From Chloropicon primus (taxonomy: Eukaryota; Chlorophyta; Chloropicophyceae; Chloropicales; Chloropicaceae): a DNA stretch of 64,000 nt. The notes below the pieces were generated by a model. It saw only the letters and a list, made by a program, of their open reading frames with translations. It did not search any database and was not told the DNA's origin. The DNA lies in assembly GCA_023205875.1 (NCBI GenBank), contig CP060762.1, positions 310,001 through 374,000 on the forward strand, given 5' to 3'. Below, piece after piece: positions 56,638 through 64,000 of the stretch. Position 1 is the stretch's first letter. The number at the start of each line of letters is the position of its first letter. A program made the position numbers and the translations under genes.

Positions 56638-59574
56638 TTAAGAGACAACGTTTCTGCTCCTCAGCGCACGCCTCCTCCTCACTGGTGACTTGTGCTCCAC
56701 TGGTGCCTTTGTGTCGGCGGCGGCTTCTTCCTCGTTCTCCTTCTCCACCTCCTCGGCCGGCTCCTCCTCCTCAGGAGCGTCCTCCTCCTCAGGAGCCTGG
56801 TCTTGCTGGCTCTTCATCGCGAGGTACTGGTCGTACACCAAGGAGGCTTGCTTCTGGACGTCAGGGGCGACCTCCCCCTCGGCGGCGTCGCCGACGGAGA
56901 ACGTATCGGAGGCCGATTGGAATTCCTTGGTCCCGAAGAGCTTGTTACCCTCCGGAAGCTCGGAGAGGAGAACCTGCATGATCTTCACCGCGTCCTGGTT
57001 GAACTGCTGGACGTCGAGCTTCAGGAGGACCTTGAGGAGAGCAGGAATAATCTGCTCCATCTGCTCCTCCTCCTCCTCCCATACTGTCTCTTCCGAGGCT
57101 TGCATTTTCATCTCGCAGATCAAGCTCGTCGCTACCTTTTGCTGGATTCCCACGACCTCGTCCTTGTCCTGGGCAGGCACCCTCTGAACGAGGTACGTCA
57201 AGAACCTCACGAGCTGGCCAAAGACCCTCGGTTTCAACTCCCTTCGGACGGCTTCCTTGACGGTAAGGACGATGCTGGCCGAGACGATCTGATACGTGTG
57301 GGCGTGAAGCATGCTGTACACGTCGAAGAACACCGAAATGCACTGCTGCATCGGGGCATAGGCCCCGCACTCCTTGTCGAAGTTGAGGAACACGAGCTTG
57401 GTGAAAATGTCGCACTGCTCTCCTTCAGTCCAGGCATTCTCCCTGGAGTACTTGCTGTGGTTGGTCATCAGCTTGAGGAAGCCTTCCACCACAACCTTTC
57501 GGAACTCCTTCTTGTCGTCGCCGTCCCCGGCCTCCTTGAGAAGGTCGCAGTCGCTCGAGCTCAAGCACTGCTTCAGCATCTCCATCGGGCAGCCCGCAAT
57601 CGTTTTGAACGACGAAAACTTGTGCTGGGGGTACTTTGGGCCGTTCAGGTGCGCCAAATCGACGAAGAATTTTGCGGCCTCCGTCTTCACCTGATAGTGA
57701 TCCTTCCTCAAAGCAGTGATGAACACGTTGTAGAGGCTCTCGCTGCTGTAGTTGGAATGGAGCATAAGCATTCCGCACAGCTTGATGGACTCCCTTCTCA
57801 CTGCGACTGCCTCGTGGGTGACGCAGGCGCCCATAACGTGCTCGGCAAGCTGCGGAACAATCTCCAAGTCGACGCAACCGAGGGTGGAGCAAGTCTCAAA
57901 GCAGGTGTTGAGCAGCATGCACCCCTGGACCAGGTCCTCGGGGGCAACGCCCTCGGCTCCATGTTCTGCGCTTCCACCCATTCTGTTCATGACAAGGGAG
58001 ATCAGCTGGTGCATGCAGGACTGCGAGGATCCAAAAACCTTGACTCCAAACTTCATCAGCGCGGACTCCCACTTTCCGTTGCTGCCCTGGCAGAAGAGCC
58101 CGCACTCGTAATCCTCCTCCCTGTCAGTGTCCACGACCTTGGACTTGAACAAGTTCTCATTCTCCCTCTCGCTGGCGAGGGTCTTGAAAACGACCTCTCC
58201 AAGCATGCGGCTCGTAGCGTCCGCAAATTCCACGCACTCGCACGCCAAGAGCAGCAGCTGCTTGACCACGAACCTCATGCCGAACTCGGACTGGACGTGG
58301 AAATCAATCAGGGAGACAAACGTCTCGGAGGAAGCGGGAAGCACCTGCTCGAGGGTGTCGAGCTTGGTGGTGACCTGCGACGCGTGCACGGCGGACTCCG
58401 TTCCACTCGTGAGGGCGGCGGCCTGGCCCTGCTCCTTGGCCTCGCTGCTGATGGCGGCGCAAGCCACCCTCCAGGTGAGGGCGCACGCAGAGCTGAGGCA
58501 CTCGTCCGCGTTCCTCTTGAGAGTGCAAGCCTCGGAAGCGTCGAGCTCCTTGACGAGGGAGACGGCGTTGACCAAGTTGTTCTCCAGGAGCTCCTTGATG
58601 AGGAGCTCGCACTCGGCCTCGTAGGCCTCGACGTCAAGGGCATCGAGCATCCCGATGACCGTGTCGCAGTCTCTCGGGGCTTCCCCGGTCGCGGTCTTGA
58701 GCTGCTCCTGCGTCTCCTTGAACCACTGCTTCAGCATCATGTGCGCGGCTTGCTTGACCGTGGGCATCCTGTCCCTCAGTCCCCTCCTCAAGGCGTCGTT
58801 CCTCTGCTTGATCGTCAGGGCGCTCATGGGAACCTTGGACGCCAGGACGAGGTAGGCGGTCCTCCTGACCGAGTCGCAAGTGTCTCTCGTGTGCATAAAG
58901 ATGGACTTGAGCGTATGGGTCGAGACGGCAATGGAGGCGAGGACGACCTTCCTCACCTCCTTGTTCCTATCCCCCGAGACCATCTGCTGGTAGGCGGAAG
59001 TGATGGCGTCCTCGGAGAACTCTCCGTCGTCCCCGCCCTCCTGGAACCTGGCCAAGGCCCTCGCCGCTTGGGCTCGCACCTGGGGCACCTTGTCCTTCAG
59101 CCTGCACGTCATCTGCCTCTTGAGTTCCTCCAGCAGCGTGTTCGGGAGGGAAACGTGCGGAGGGACGTGACTCAACACTCCCGCGATCAGCTGGCACGAC
59201 CTGTACCTCACGCTCTTCTCAGTCGCCTTGGTCATGGTCAGCAGCCAACTCAGCAGAGCCTCGATGAGAGACTCCTGCTCCTCCAAGACCCTCTCGGTCG
59301 CTTCGCTCCTCTTTCCCTCGTCCTCGCCGACGGCGTGCGTGACGAACGAGACCACGAACCTCACCACCCTCTCCACGTGCGTGTCCCTGGAGAACACCAG
59401 GAGGACATGAGCCAGGCAAGGCGCCAGCTCCTTGAGGACGCACATGGCACCCTCCTCCGCCAGGCGGTTGAGCAAAGTCCTCACGAGCTTCCTGTGCGCG
59501 CTGATGCTTCTCTGCGCCTCATTCAGACACCTAGCCACGCTCACGGACCCCGAAGTGCTCTTCTTCTTCGCCAT
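56638..59574 (-). CDS. CAPG: Condensin I subunit CAP-G / YCG1 (978 aa)
   Basis: The ATG at 59574 (MAKKKSTSGSVSVARCLNEA) follows a low-complexity repeat leader. The protein is a run of HEAT repeats: VERVVRFVVSFVTHAV, then the family signature KSVRYRSCQLIAGVLSHVPP, then KDKVPQVRAQAARALARFQE and DTCDSVRRTAYLVLASKVPM. Together these give the Cnd3 pattern, with the conserved C-terminal half from about 440 (VHAECVTLVGM-like cysteine-rich helices around YECGLFCQ and GCMLLNTCFETCSTL). The last ~70 residues are acidic. CAP-G binds the kleisin CAP-H and DNA to compact mitotic chromosomes. Length is close to the family's. A very long antisense open frame lies over this gene and I regard it as a composition effect. 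Confidence 0.9.
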   Translation of the reverse strand: MAKKKSTSGSVSVARCLNEAQRSISAHRKLVRTLLNRLAEEGAMCVLKELAPCLAHVLLVFSRDTHVERVVRFVVSFVTHAVGEDEGKRSEATERVLEEQESLIEALLSWLLTMTKATEKSVRYRSCQLIAGVLSHVPPHVSLPNTLLEELKRQMTCRLKDKVPQVRAQAARALARFQEGGDDGEFSEDAITSAYQQMVSGDRNKEVRKVVLASIAVSTHTLKSIFMHTRDTCDSVRRTAYLVLASKVPMSALTIKQRNDALRRGLRDRMPTVKQAAHMMLKQWFKETQEQLKTATGEAPRDCDTVIGMLDALDVEAYEAECELLIKELLENNLVNAVSLVKELDASEACTLKRNADECLSSACALTWRVACAAISSEAKEQGQAAALTSGTESAVHASQVTTKLDTLEQVLPASSETFVSLIDFHVQSEFGMRFVVKQLLLLACECVEFADATSRMLGEVVFKTLASERENENLFKSKVVDTDREEDYECGLFCQGSNGKWESALMKFGVKVFGSSQSCMHQLISLVMNRMGGSAEHGAEGVAPEDLVQGCMLLNTCFETCSTLGCVDLEIVPQLAEHVMGACVTHEAVAVRRESIKLCGMLMLHSNYSSESLYNVFITALRKDHYQVKTEAAKFFVDLAHLNGPKYPQHKFSSFKTIAGCPMEMLKQCLSSSDCDLLKEAGDGDDKKEFRKVVVEGFLKLMTNHSKYSRENAWTEGEQCDIFTKLVFLNFDKECGAYAPMQQCISVFFDVYSMLHAHTYQIVSASIVLTVKEAVRRELKPRVFGQLVRFLTYLVQRVPAQDKDEVVGIQQKVATSLICEMKMQASEETVWEEEEEQMEQIIPALLKVLLKLDVQQFNQDAVKIMQVLLSELPEGNKLFGTKEFQSASDTFSVGDAAEGEVAPDVQKQASLVYDQYLAMKSQQDQAPEEEDAPEEEEPAEEVEKENEEEAAADTKAPVEHKSPVRRRRALRSRNVVS

Positions 59575-60254
59575 GACGACAACAAACGAACGAACGAATG
59601 AATGAACGCAACCTTTCTCTCTCGGACGGATGGAATGGGCAACGCTCCTCTCCCTGCTGACGCCGGCGCAAAGCGAACGAGCGAATGAATGAACGAACGA
59701 ATGAATGAATGAATGAAGGAGTGGTTCGCCTCGTCCTCGGCCTCCTTCGCTTCTCTCTCTCTCTGTCTCTCTTGGTCGTGCTCTGCTCCGCTCGTCTGTC
59801 GGTCCCAACGATCAAAACACCGTACACCGCATCATGACCAGATTACACTCCACAGTGGTCAATTCGGTTCGAGACGTTATGGAAATATCAAAGCACTTCA
59901 AACGTTCCAAGCGCAATGTACGTTGTAAAGTCGTTTTGATTTGATTTTGTTTTTTCGATTTGTTTTTGGAAATGTTCGTGGAGGGTAACGTCGGTGGCCG
60001 ATGATCACTGCAATCGCGCGCGCAGACGAGGATTAAAGGGAGAGCAACGCGCGCGCGCCGGGCGGAGGGTGTGTGTGTGTTGTGTGTGTGCGTGAACAGC
60101 TTCCGAGTGAGGGCGACACGAGGGTGAGCGAGAGGTCACCACCCGCCGGAGGGTTTCGACACCTTTGCCCTCTTCTCTTCTCCTCACCGAGACCGAGAAG
60201 AACAAGGCGACGAGAGAGCGTGATCGATACCAGCGAAGAGCGAAGAAGAAGAAG
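59575..60254. other. Divergent intergenic region, condensin CAP-G to HDAC
   Basis: About 680 bases between divergent chromatin genes. It has ATTC/GTTC tetranucleotide runs at about 59588-59611 and 59684-59716, a CT-rich run at about 59753-59771 and a GT run at about 60069-60090. No supportable gene; both promoters must lie here. Confidence 0.6.
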
Positions 60255-62010
60255 ATGGAGGAGAACAAGAAGAAGAAGGTGAGAGAAGGATCGCGGAAGA
60301 GGGGGAGGAATTAGCTCGTCCTCGTCGGGAGGATTGGTGCGACGGGATCGGAACCTCGGGCGAGGCGTGTGAACGCGTTCTCACGATCGTGTTTCTTTCT
60401 TCTTCGTCGTCTTCGTCTTCGTCTTCGTCTTCGTCGTCGTCGTCGTCGTCGGGAAAAACCAAAAACGCGTTTTGTTTGTGTTTTTTTTTTTTTTTTTGGT
60501 GCTGCTTCTCAATCCCTCTGCGACGTCCTTCTTCAGGTGGCGTACTTTTACGAGCCCGAGGTCGGGAACTACTACTATGGCCAGACCCACCCCATGAAGC
60601 CGCACCGCATCCGCATGACGCACAACTTGCTGTTGAACTATGGGTTGTACAAGCATCTTGAGATCTTCCGCCCCTCGCCTGCGAGGGACGACGAGTTGAC
60701 CCGGTTTCATTCGGACGAATACATAGAGTTCCTCAGGCTGATCACGCCGGACAATCAGCACGAGCACTTGAGACAGCTGAAGCGGTATAATGTCGGCGAG
60801 GACTGTCCCGTTTTCGACGGTCTTTACCAGTTTTGCAAGTGCTACACGGGAGGGTCCATCGGAGGGGCCGTGAAAGTAAGTTTTCCCCCTTCTCTGCTAC
60901 TCTGGTCAAGTTTCTTACGCGCCTTCCTTCCTCTCTCCCCAGCTGAATAAGGGGCAGAACGACGTTGTGATCAACTGGGCCGGGGGCTTGCACCACGCCA
61001 AGCGCAGCGAGGCCAGTGGTTTCTGCTACGTGAACGACATCGTTCTCGCAATCTTGGAGCTTGCCAAGTACCACAGGAGGATCTTGTACATCGACATTGA
61101 CATCCACCACGGAGACGGAGTGGAGGAGGCCTTTTACACCACAGACCGTGTGATGACGGTGAGCTTCCACAAGTTTGGGGACTACTTCCCTGGAACCGGT
61201 AGCATCGAGGATATTGGTTATGATACGGGGAAGCTTTACTCGTTGAACTGCCCTTTGAAGGACGGGATTGATGACGAGAGCTACGAGCAGCTCTTCAAGC
61301 CAATTATGACCAAGGTTATGGAGAGGTACGCTCCGGACGCCATCGTGTTCCAGAGCGGGGCGGATTCTCTGTCGGGAGATAGACTGGGTTGCTTCAACCT
61401 GAGTATCAAGGGACACGCGGAGTGCCTCAAGTTCATGACGACTTTTGGAAAGCCTATGCTGGTCTTGGGTGGCGGTGGCTACACAATCAGGAACGTGGCG
61501 AGGTGCTGGGCATTCGAGACGGGCTGCCTGTTGAATGTCGACCTAGCAGACGACTTGCCCCCGAATGACTACATAGAGTACTTTGGACCCGAGTACAGAC
61601 TTCACTTCACCCCATCGAATATGGAGAACCAGAACAAGAAGGAGTACTTGGAGAAGGTCAGGAATAAGATCTTGCAAAACCTGGAGAAGATAAGCCCTGC
61701 GCCTAACGTGCCGTTCCACGACGTTCCGAGCGACGCCTTGGAGGTGGACGAGAGGCCTGATGCAGAGCTCTTGGACGATGACGCAAAGGGGGGCGGGCAA
61801 CTTGGGGAGGAGAAAAAGAAACTTTGGGATGGGGAGATTGACGAGTCAGACGGAGAAGATGAGAAACCGAATCGAAATGTTAGCGACGCTGAGCCTAGCA
61901 AAAGGTCTTCTAGGAATAAAGCAAACGGAGTAGGCGAGGTAAAAAAAGAAAACGGGGCAGGGGGGAAAGCTTCTGACGAGGCGACCCCAATGGATGAGGG
62001 GCAGGACTAA
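60255..62010 (+). CDS. Class I histone deacetylase (RPD3/HDAC1 type), three exons (476 aa)
   Basis: Exons 60255-60278, 60537-60875 and 60943-62010 join in phase. The first encodes only MEENKKKK; introns are 258 and 67 nt (AAG|GTGAGA with TTCAG; AAA|GTAAGT with CCCAG). The catalytic domain has [39 protein letters not shown] (active-site His pair), [20 protein letters not shown] (Zn ligands Asp and His), [19 protein letters not shown] and [18 protein letters not shown]. All Zn ligands and the His/Asp relay are present, so it should be active. RPD3-type enzymes deacetylate histone lysines in Sin3, NuRD-like or CoREST complexes. The C-terminal ~90 residues are acidic then Lys/Ser-rich. It shares a divergent promoter region with condensin CAP-G. 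Confidence 0.96.
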
Positions 62011-62159
62011 GTTTTTTGCGGGAGGGTCAAGGGAAAGATAAGCTTTTGATGGCCCGATGCATTGGCAAAGAGTTTCTATAAATCGAAAATTGAATCAAAA
62101 AAGAAAAGAATTACATCAGCACGGCACAGCGCAACGAGTTCATCCTTACCGAGTGCCCC

Positions 62160-64000
62160 TCACTCATTGATGCACATCTTCGACACAAGGTCCGTCACAG
62201 AAGAGGACAGCGTTCCAAGCTCCAATTCCAGCCCAGAGACTTCGTCCGCATCTGCACCCTTCCTGGAGGACCTCTGAATGAACTGGACCGTCTTTTTGTG
62301 GAGCTCTTCCACCAAATTGTACTCGTCCTCCTCCAAGACTTCTGAGAGTTGCTTCAGGGCAAACGACAAGAGCTTCCCAGGCAAATTCAGCATGCAGTCC
62401 TTCTTCCTGGCATATATGAGGGGAACCGCGATTGCGATCGTAGAAGTCAGCACCTGGTTCGAGTTCAGGCTCGTGAGGAGCTCGTTTTGGTACTCTTTCA
62501 CTGTCTTCTGCTCAAGCTTTTTGTCAAGCTTTGGAATCCTCTTCCCGCAGAATTCGGAGGAAGCATCTTCAACTTGAATGATGGCCTCCTCCAGCCCCTT
62601 CTTCTGGATGCAGCCAACAAGCTCCACTGCGCTCTTTGAGATGTCCTTGGGAAGCGCTTTCGCTACAGTCAGCCTCTCCTTGTCCGTGAGGCTCTTCGTG
62701 CTTTTCGAGAGTTCACTGACTTCGTCGCCCAGGTCTTGACCTATGCCGAACGCTTGGAGCGCGCTGAGCTTGAGAATGTCATCCACCTGGGGGAGGACCG
62801 CCGTCCTGACAAGGTGGCGGTCCAGCTGCGAATGAGTCGCGTTCATTTCCGAGTCGCTGTCGCCCTCTTCCTCAGTCTTAGGAATCAAAATCCACAAGGA
62901 TTTGGAATAGACAGAGAGCTGGTGAGCTCTCTTGATGACTGACTGAGAGAGTGCCTCAGACCGCACTCTCCTCGCCTCGGCATCGGCCTTGAGGTTCTGC
63001 TTCAGTGCTTCCCTGTGCTCGCTGTGCGCAAAGTGGATGAAGTGGCTTGACAACGCATGCAGGAGCGTGACATCGTCCCCGGTGTATTCCAGCTCATCGT
63101 CCACGACCCTCAGGAATTCTTCTATGCTGCCCCGAGAGGGAAGGGTGCTTGCATCATCATCTCCGACTTGGTCCCTTTGGGGTAAGGAGCTCCCGGCGCT
63201 CTTCTTCCCCTTTGCCGCCCCCTTGCCACCCTTCTTCCCCTTCTTCCCCTTCTTCCCCTTCCCCTTCCCCGTGTCCCAATCATCGTCATCATCAGAGTCT
63301 TCTTCTCGGGGCGCGGCCTCCGCGCTCCTCCCTTTCTTCCCCTTGGCACCGCCCTCTTTGGCCTTGGCCGCCTTTTTCTGCTCCATGATCTCCTGGGCCC
63401 GCTTCAGCACGCCGTCCTTGACGGCGGTCTTGCACTTGTCGCAGAACGCCTTGCTCACGAAGCAGGTGTCCGCCAGCAGGACGCCGACGGCCGAGGACAC
63501 GAGCTGGTTCACTTTCGGGGCCAGCCGGACGATGTCTCTCACGTCCCCGCCCGAGAATGGCGAGGGCAGGTGCTGAGTCATGTCGACGTAGGTGCCGCTC
63601 GAAACGCAGTCGTCCAGTGCGGCGTCCAGGGGCGGGAGCACCTCTGCCGAGGCAAAGACGCTCTCGAGCGAGAACCCTTCCGGAAACCTTTCCCGGAGGT
63701 ACTTGTCGGGCTTCTGAATCCCGAGCTTCTTCAAGGTCTCGTACTCGACGTAACCGTTCGACTTGAAGAAGGACAGGGCGCTCTCCTCCTGCACCTTCCC
63801 GTACAGGGTCGGCGTCCATATCATCGACCCCTTCTGGTACGTGCCGCAGACCTCCGACGCGCCGATCAGGCTGCTCACGATGTTCGGAATCAGGGCGTTG
63901 AGCGCGACGTCGTGTACCTTGAGCCTCGCGCACGCGCTCTTCAGGCTCAGCGGAGCGGCTGATCCCCTCAGAACTCCCCTCACGATCGCCCTCACCCGAG
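62160..64000 (-). CDS. UFL1: UFL1, E3 ligase for UFM1 (5' end outside window)
   Basis: The frame is open to the window edge, so the N-terminus is missing; 613 residues are visible. Conserved pieces are NALIPNIVSSLIGASEVCGT, YQKGSMIWTPTLYGKVQEES, ALSFFKSNGYVEYETLKKLG, and AVGVLLADTCFVSKAF with FCDKCKTAVKDGVL. A Lys/Gly-rich linker with a DSDDDDDWDTGKGKGKK core follows, as in known UFL1 proteins, and a helical C-terminal half ends in DLVSKMCINE. UFL1 transfers UFM1 to the ribosomal protein uL24 at the ER and is part of ribosome quality control and ER-phagy, with DDRGK1. It converges on the HDAC gene with about 150 bases between stops. Confidence 0.9.
   Translation of the reverse strand, partial: RVRAIVRGVLRGSAAPLSLKSACARLKVHDVALNALIPNIVSSLIGASEVCGTYQKGSMIWTPTLYGKVQEESALSFFKSNGYVEYETLKKLGIQKPDKYLRERFPEGFSLESVFASAEVLPPLDAALDDCVSSGTYVDMTQHLPSPFSGGDVRDIVRLAPKVNQLVSSAVGVLLADTCFVSKAFCDKCKTAVKDGVLKRAQEIMEQKKAAKAKEGGAKGKKGRSAEAAPREEDSDDDDDWDTGKGKGKKGKKGKKGGKGAAKGKKSAGSSLPQRDQVGDDDASTLPSRGSIEEFLRVVDDELEYTGDDVTLLHALSSHFIHFAHSEHREALKQNLKADAEARRVRSEALSQSVIKRAHQLSVYSKSLWILIPKTEEEGDSDSEMNATHSQLDRHLVRTAVLPQVDDILKLSALQAFGIGQDLGDEVSELSKSTKSLTDKERLTVAKALPKDISKSAVELVGCIQKKGLEEAIIQVEDASSEFCGKRIPKLDKKLEQKTVKEYQNELLTSLNSNQVLTSTIAIAVPLIYARKKDCMLNLPGKLLSFALKQLSEVLEEDEYNLVEELHKKTVQFIQRSSRKGADADEVSGLELELGTLSSSVTDLVSKMCINE

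Noticed and set aside
56692-59601. Very long open frame antisense to condensin CAP-G (about 970 codons)
   Set aside because: It is Leu/Val/Arg/His-rich without domains, and mirrors the GC-rich codon pattern of the real gene opposite. Similar antisense frames lie over the flippase (6688-8646), argininosuccinate lyase (41805-43334) and the coiled-coil gene (55146-56561).

Overview
The window is gene-dense nuclear DNA of a small-genome eukaryote, most likely a green alga of prasinophyte or chlorophyte grade. I see 31 protein-coding loci on both strands, most with one exon, and short GT-AG introns of about 65-260 nt where they occur. Several proteins begin with an Arg/Ser/Ala-rich plastid-type extension and no preceding signal peptide: a BASS transporter, a rhomboid protease, a CBM20 protein, argininosuccinate lyase, Ccs1, a DUF98 protein and a YqaJ exonuclease. 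Ccs1 and a Ycf21/DUF98 protein are encoded here in the nucleus, whereas red-lineage algae usually keep these genes in the plastid. That favours the green lineage, but the species is inference.

Layout. 1-14 kb: the 3' part of a CDK11 kinase, a plastid BASS transporter, a degenerate G-alpha-like protein (minus), a P4-ATPase flippase, a CEP164-like WW/coiled-coil protein (minus) and a second G-alpha-like protein. 15-25 kb: ESCRT-III VPS2, an IBtk-like ankyrin/RCC1 protein, an NDC1-like six-pass membrane protein, an Sfi1-like hypothetical (minus) and an F-box/WD40 protein. 25-36 kb: a very unusual HMG-box array fused to a WRAP53/TCAB1 WD40 propeller, a rhomboid protease, a four-exon hypothetical (minus), a CBM20 starch-binding protein (minus) and the SSU processome protein UTP7. 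35.6-39.5 kb: a BCAT-like gene (minus) split inside its first domain by about 2 kb that carries a same-strand AP2/PD-(D/E)XK-like nuclease gene. 39.7-50.6 kb: a methyltransferase, YqaJ exonuclease (minus), argininosuccinate lyase, a second methyltransferase (minus), Ccs1, an Nnf1/PMF1-like kinetochore protein, a membrane cystatin-like protein (minus) and a low-complexity hypothetical (minus). 52.7-64 kb: a DUF98 protein, a double-BTB protein, a coiled-coil protein (minus), condensin CAP-G (minus), a class I HDAC and the 3' part of UFL1 (minus).

No operon or pathway cluster is evident. There is a loose excess of genes for chromosome, centrosome and telomere biology (CAP-G, Nnf1, CEP164-like, Sfi1-like, HMG-WRAP53, HDAC) and of genes for plastid proteins. 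Many neighbours are divergent and share 0.3-2 kb promoter regions full of microsatellites.

The strongest candidates for something undescribed are the nuclease-bearing insertion inside the BCAT-like gene, the HMG-box/WRAP53 fusion with a nearly identical 339-bp internal repeat, and the pair of G-alpha-like proteins that have lost catalytic GTPase motifs. I saw no rRNA gene, tRNA gene, CRISPR array or retroelement, but tRNAs and snoRNAs could have been missed by eye.
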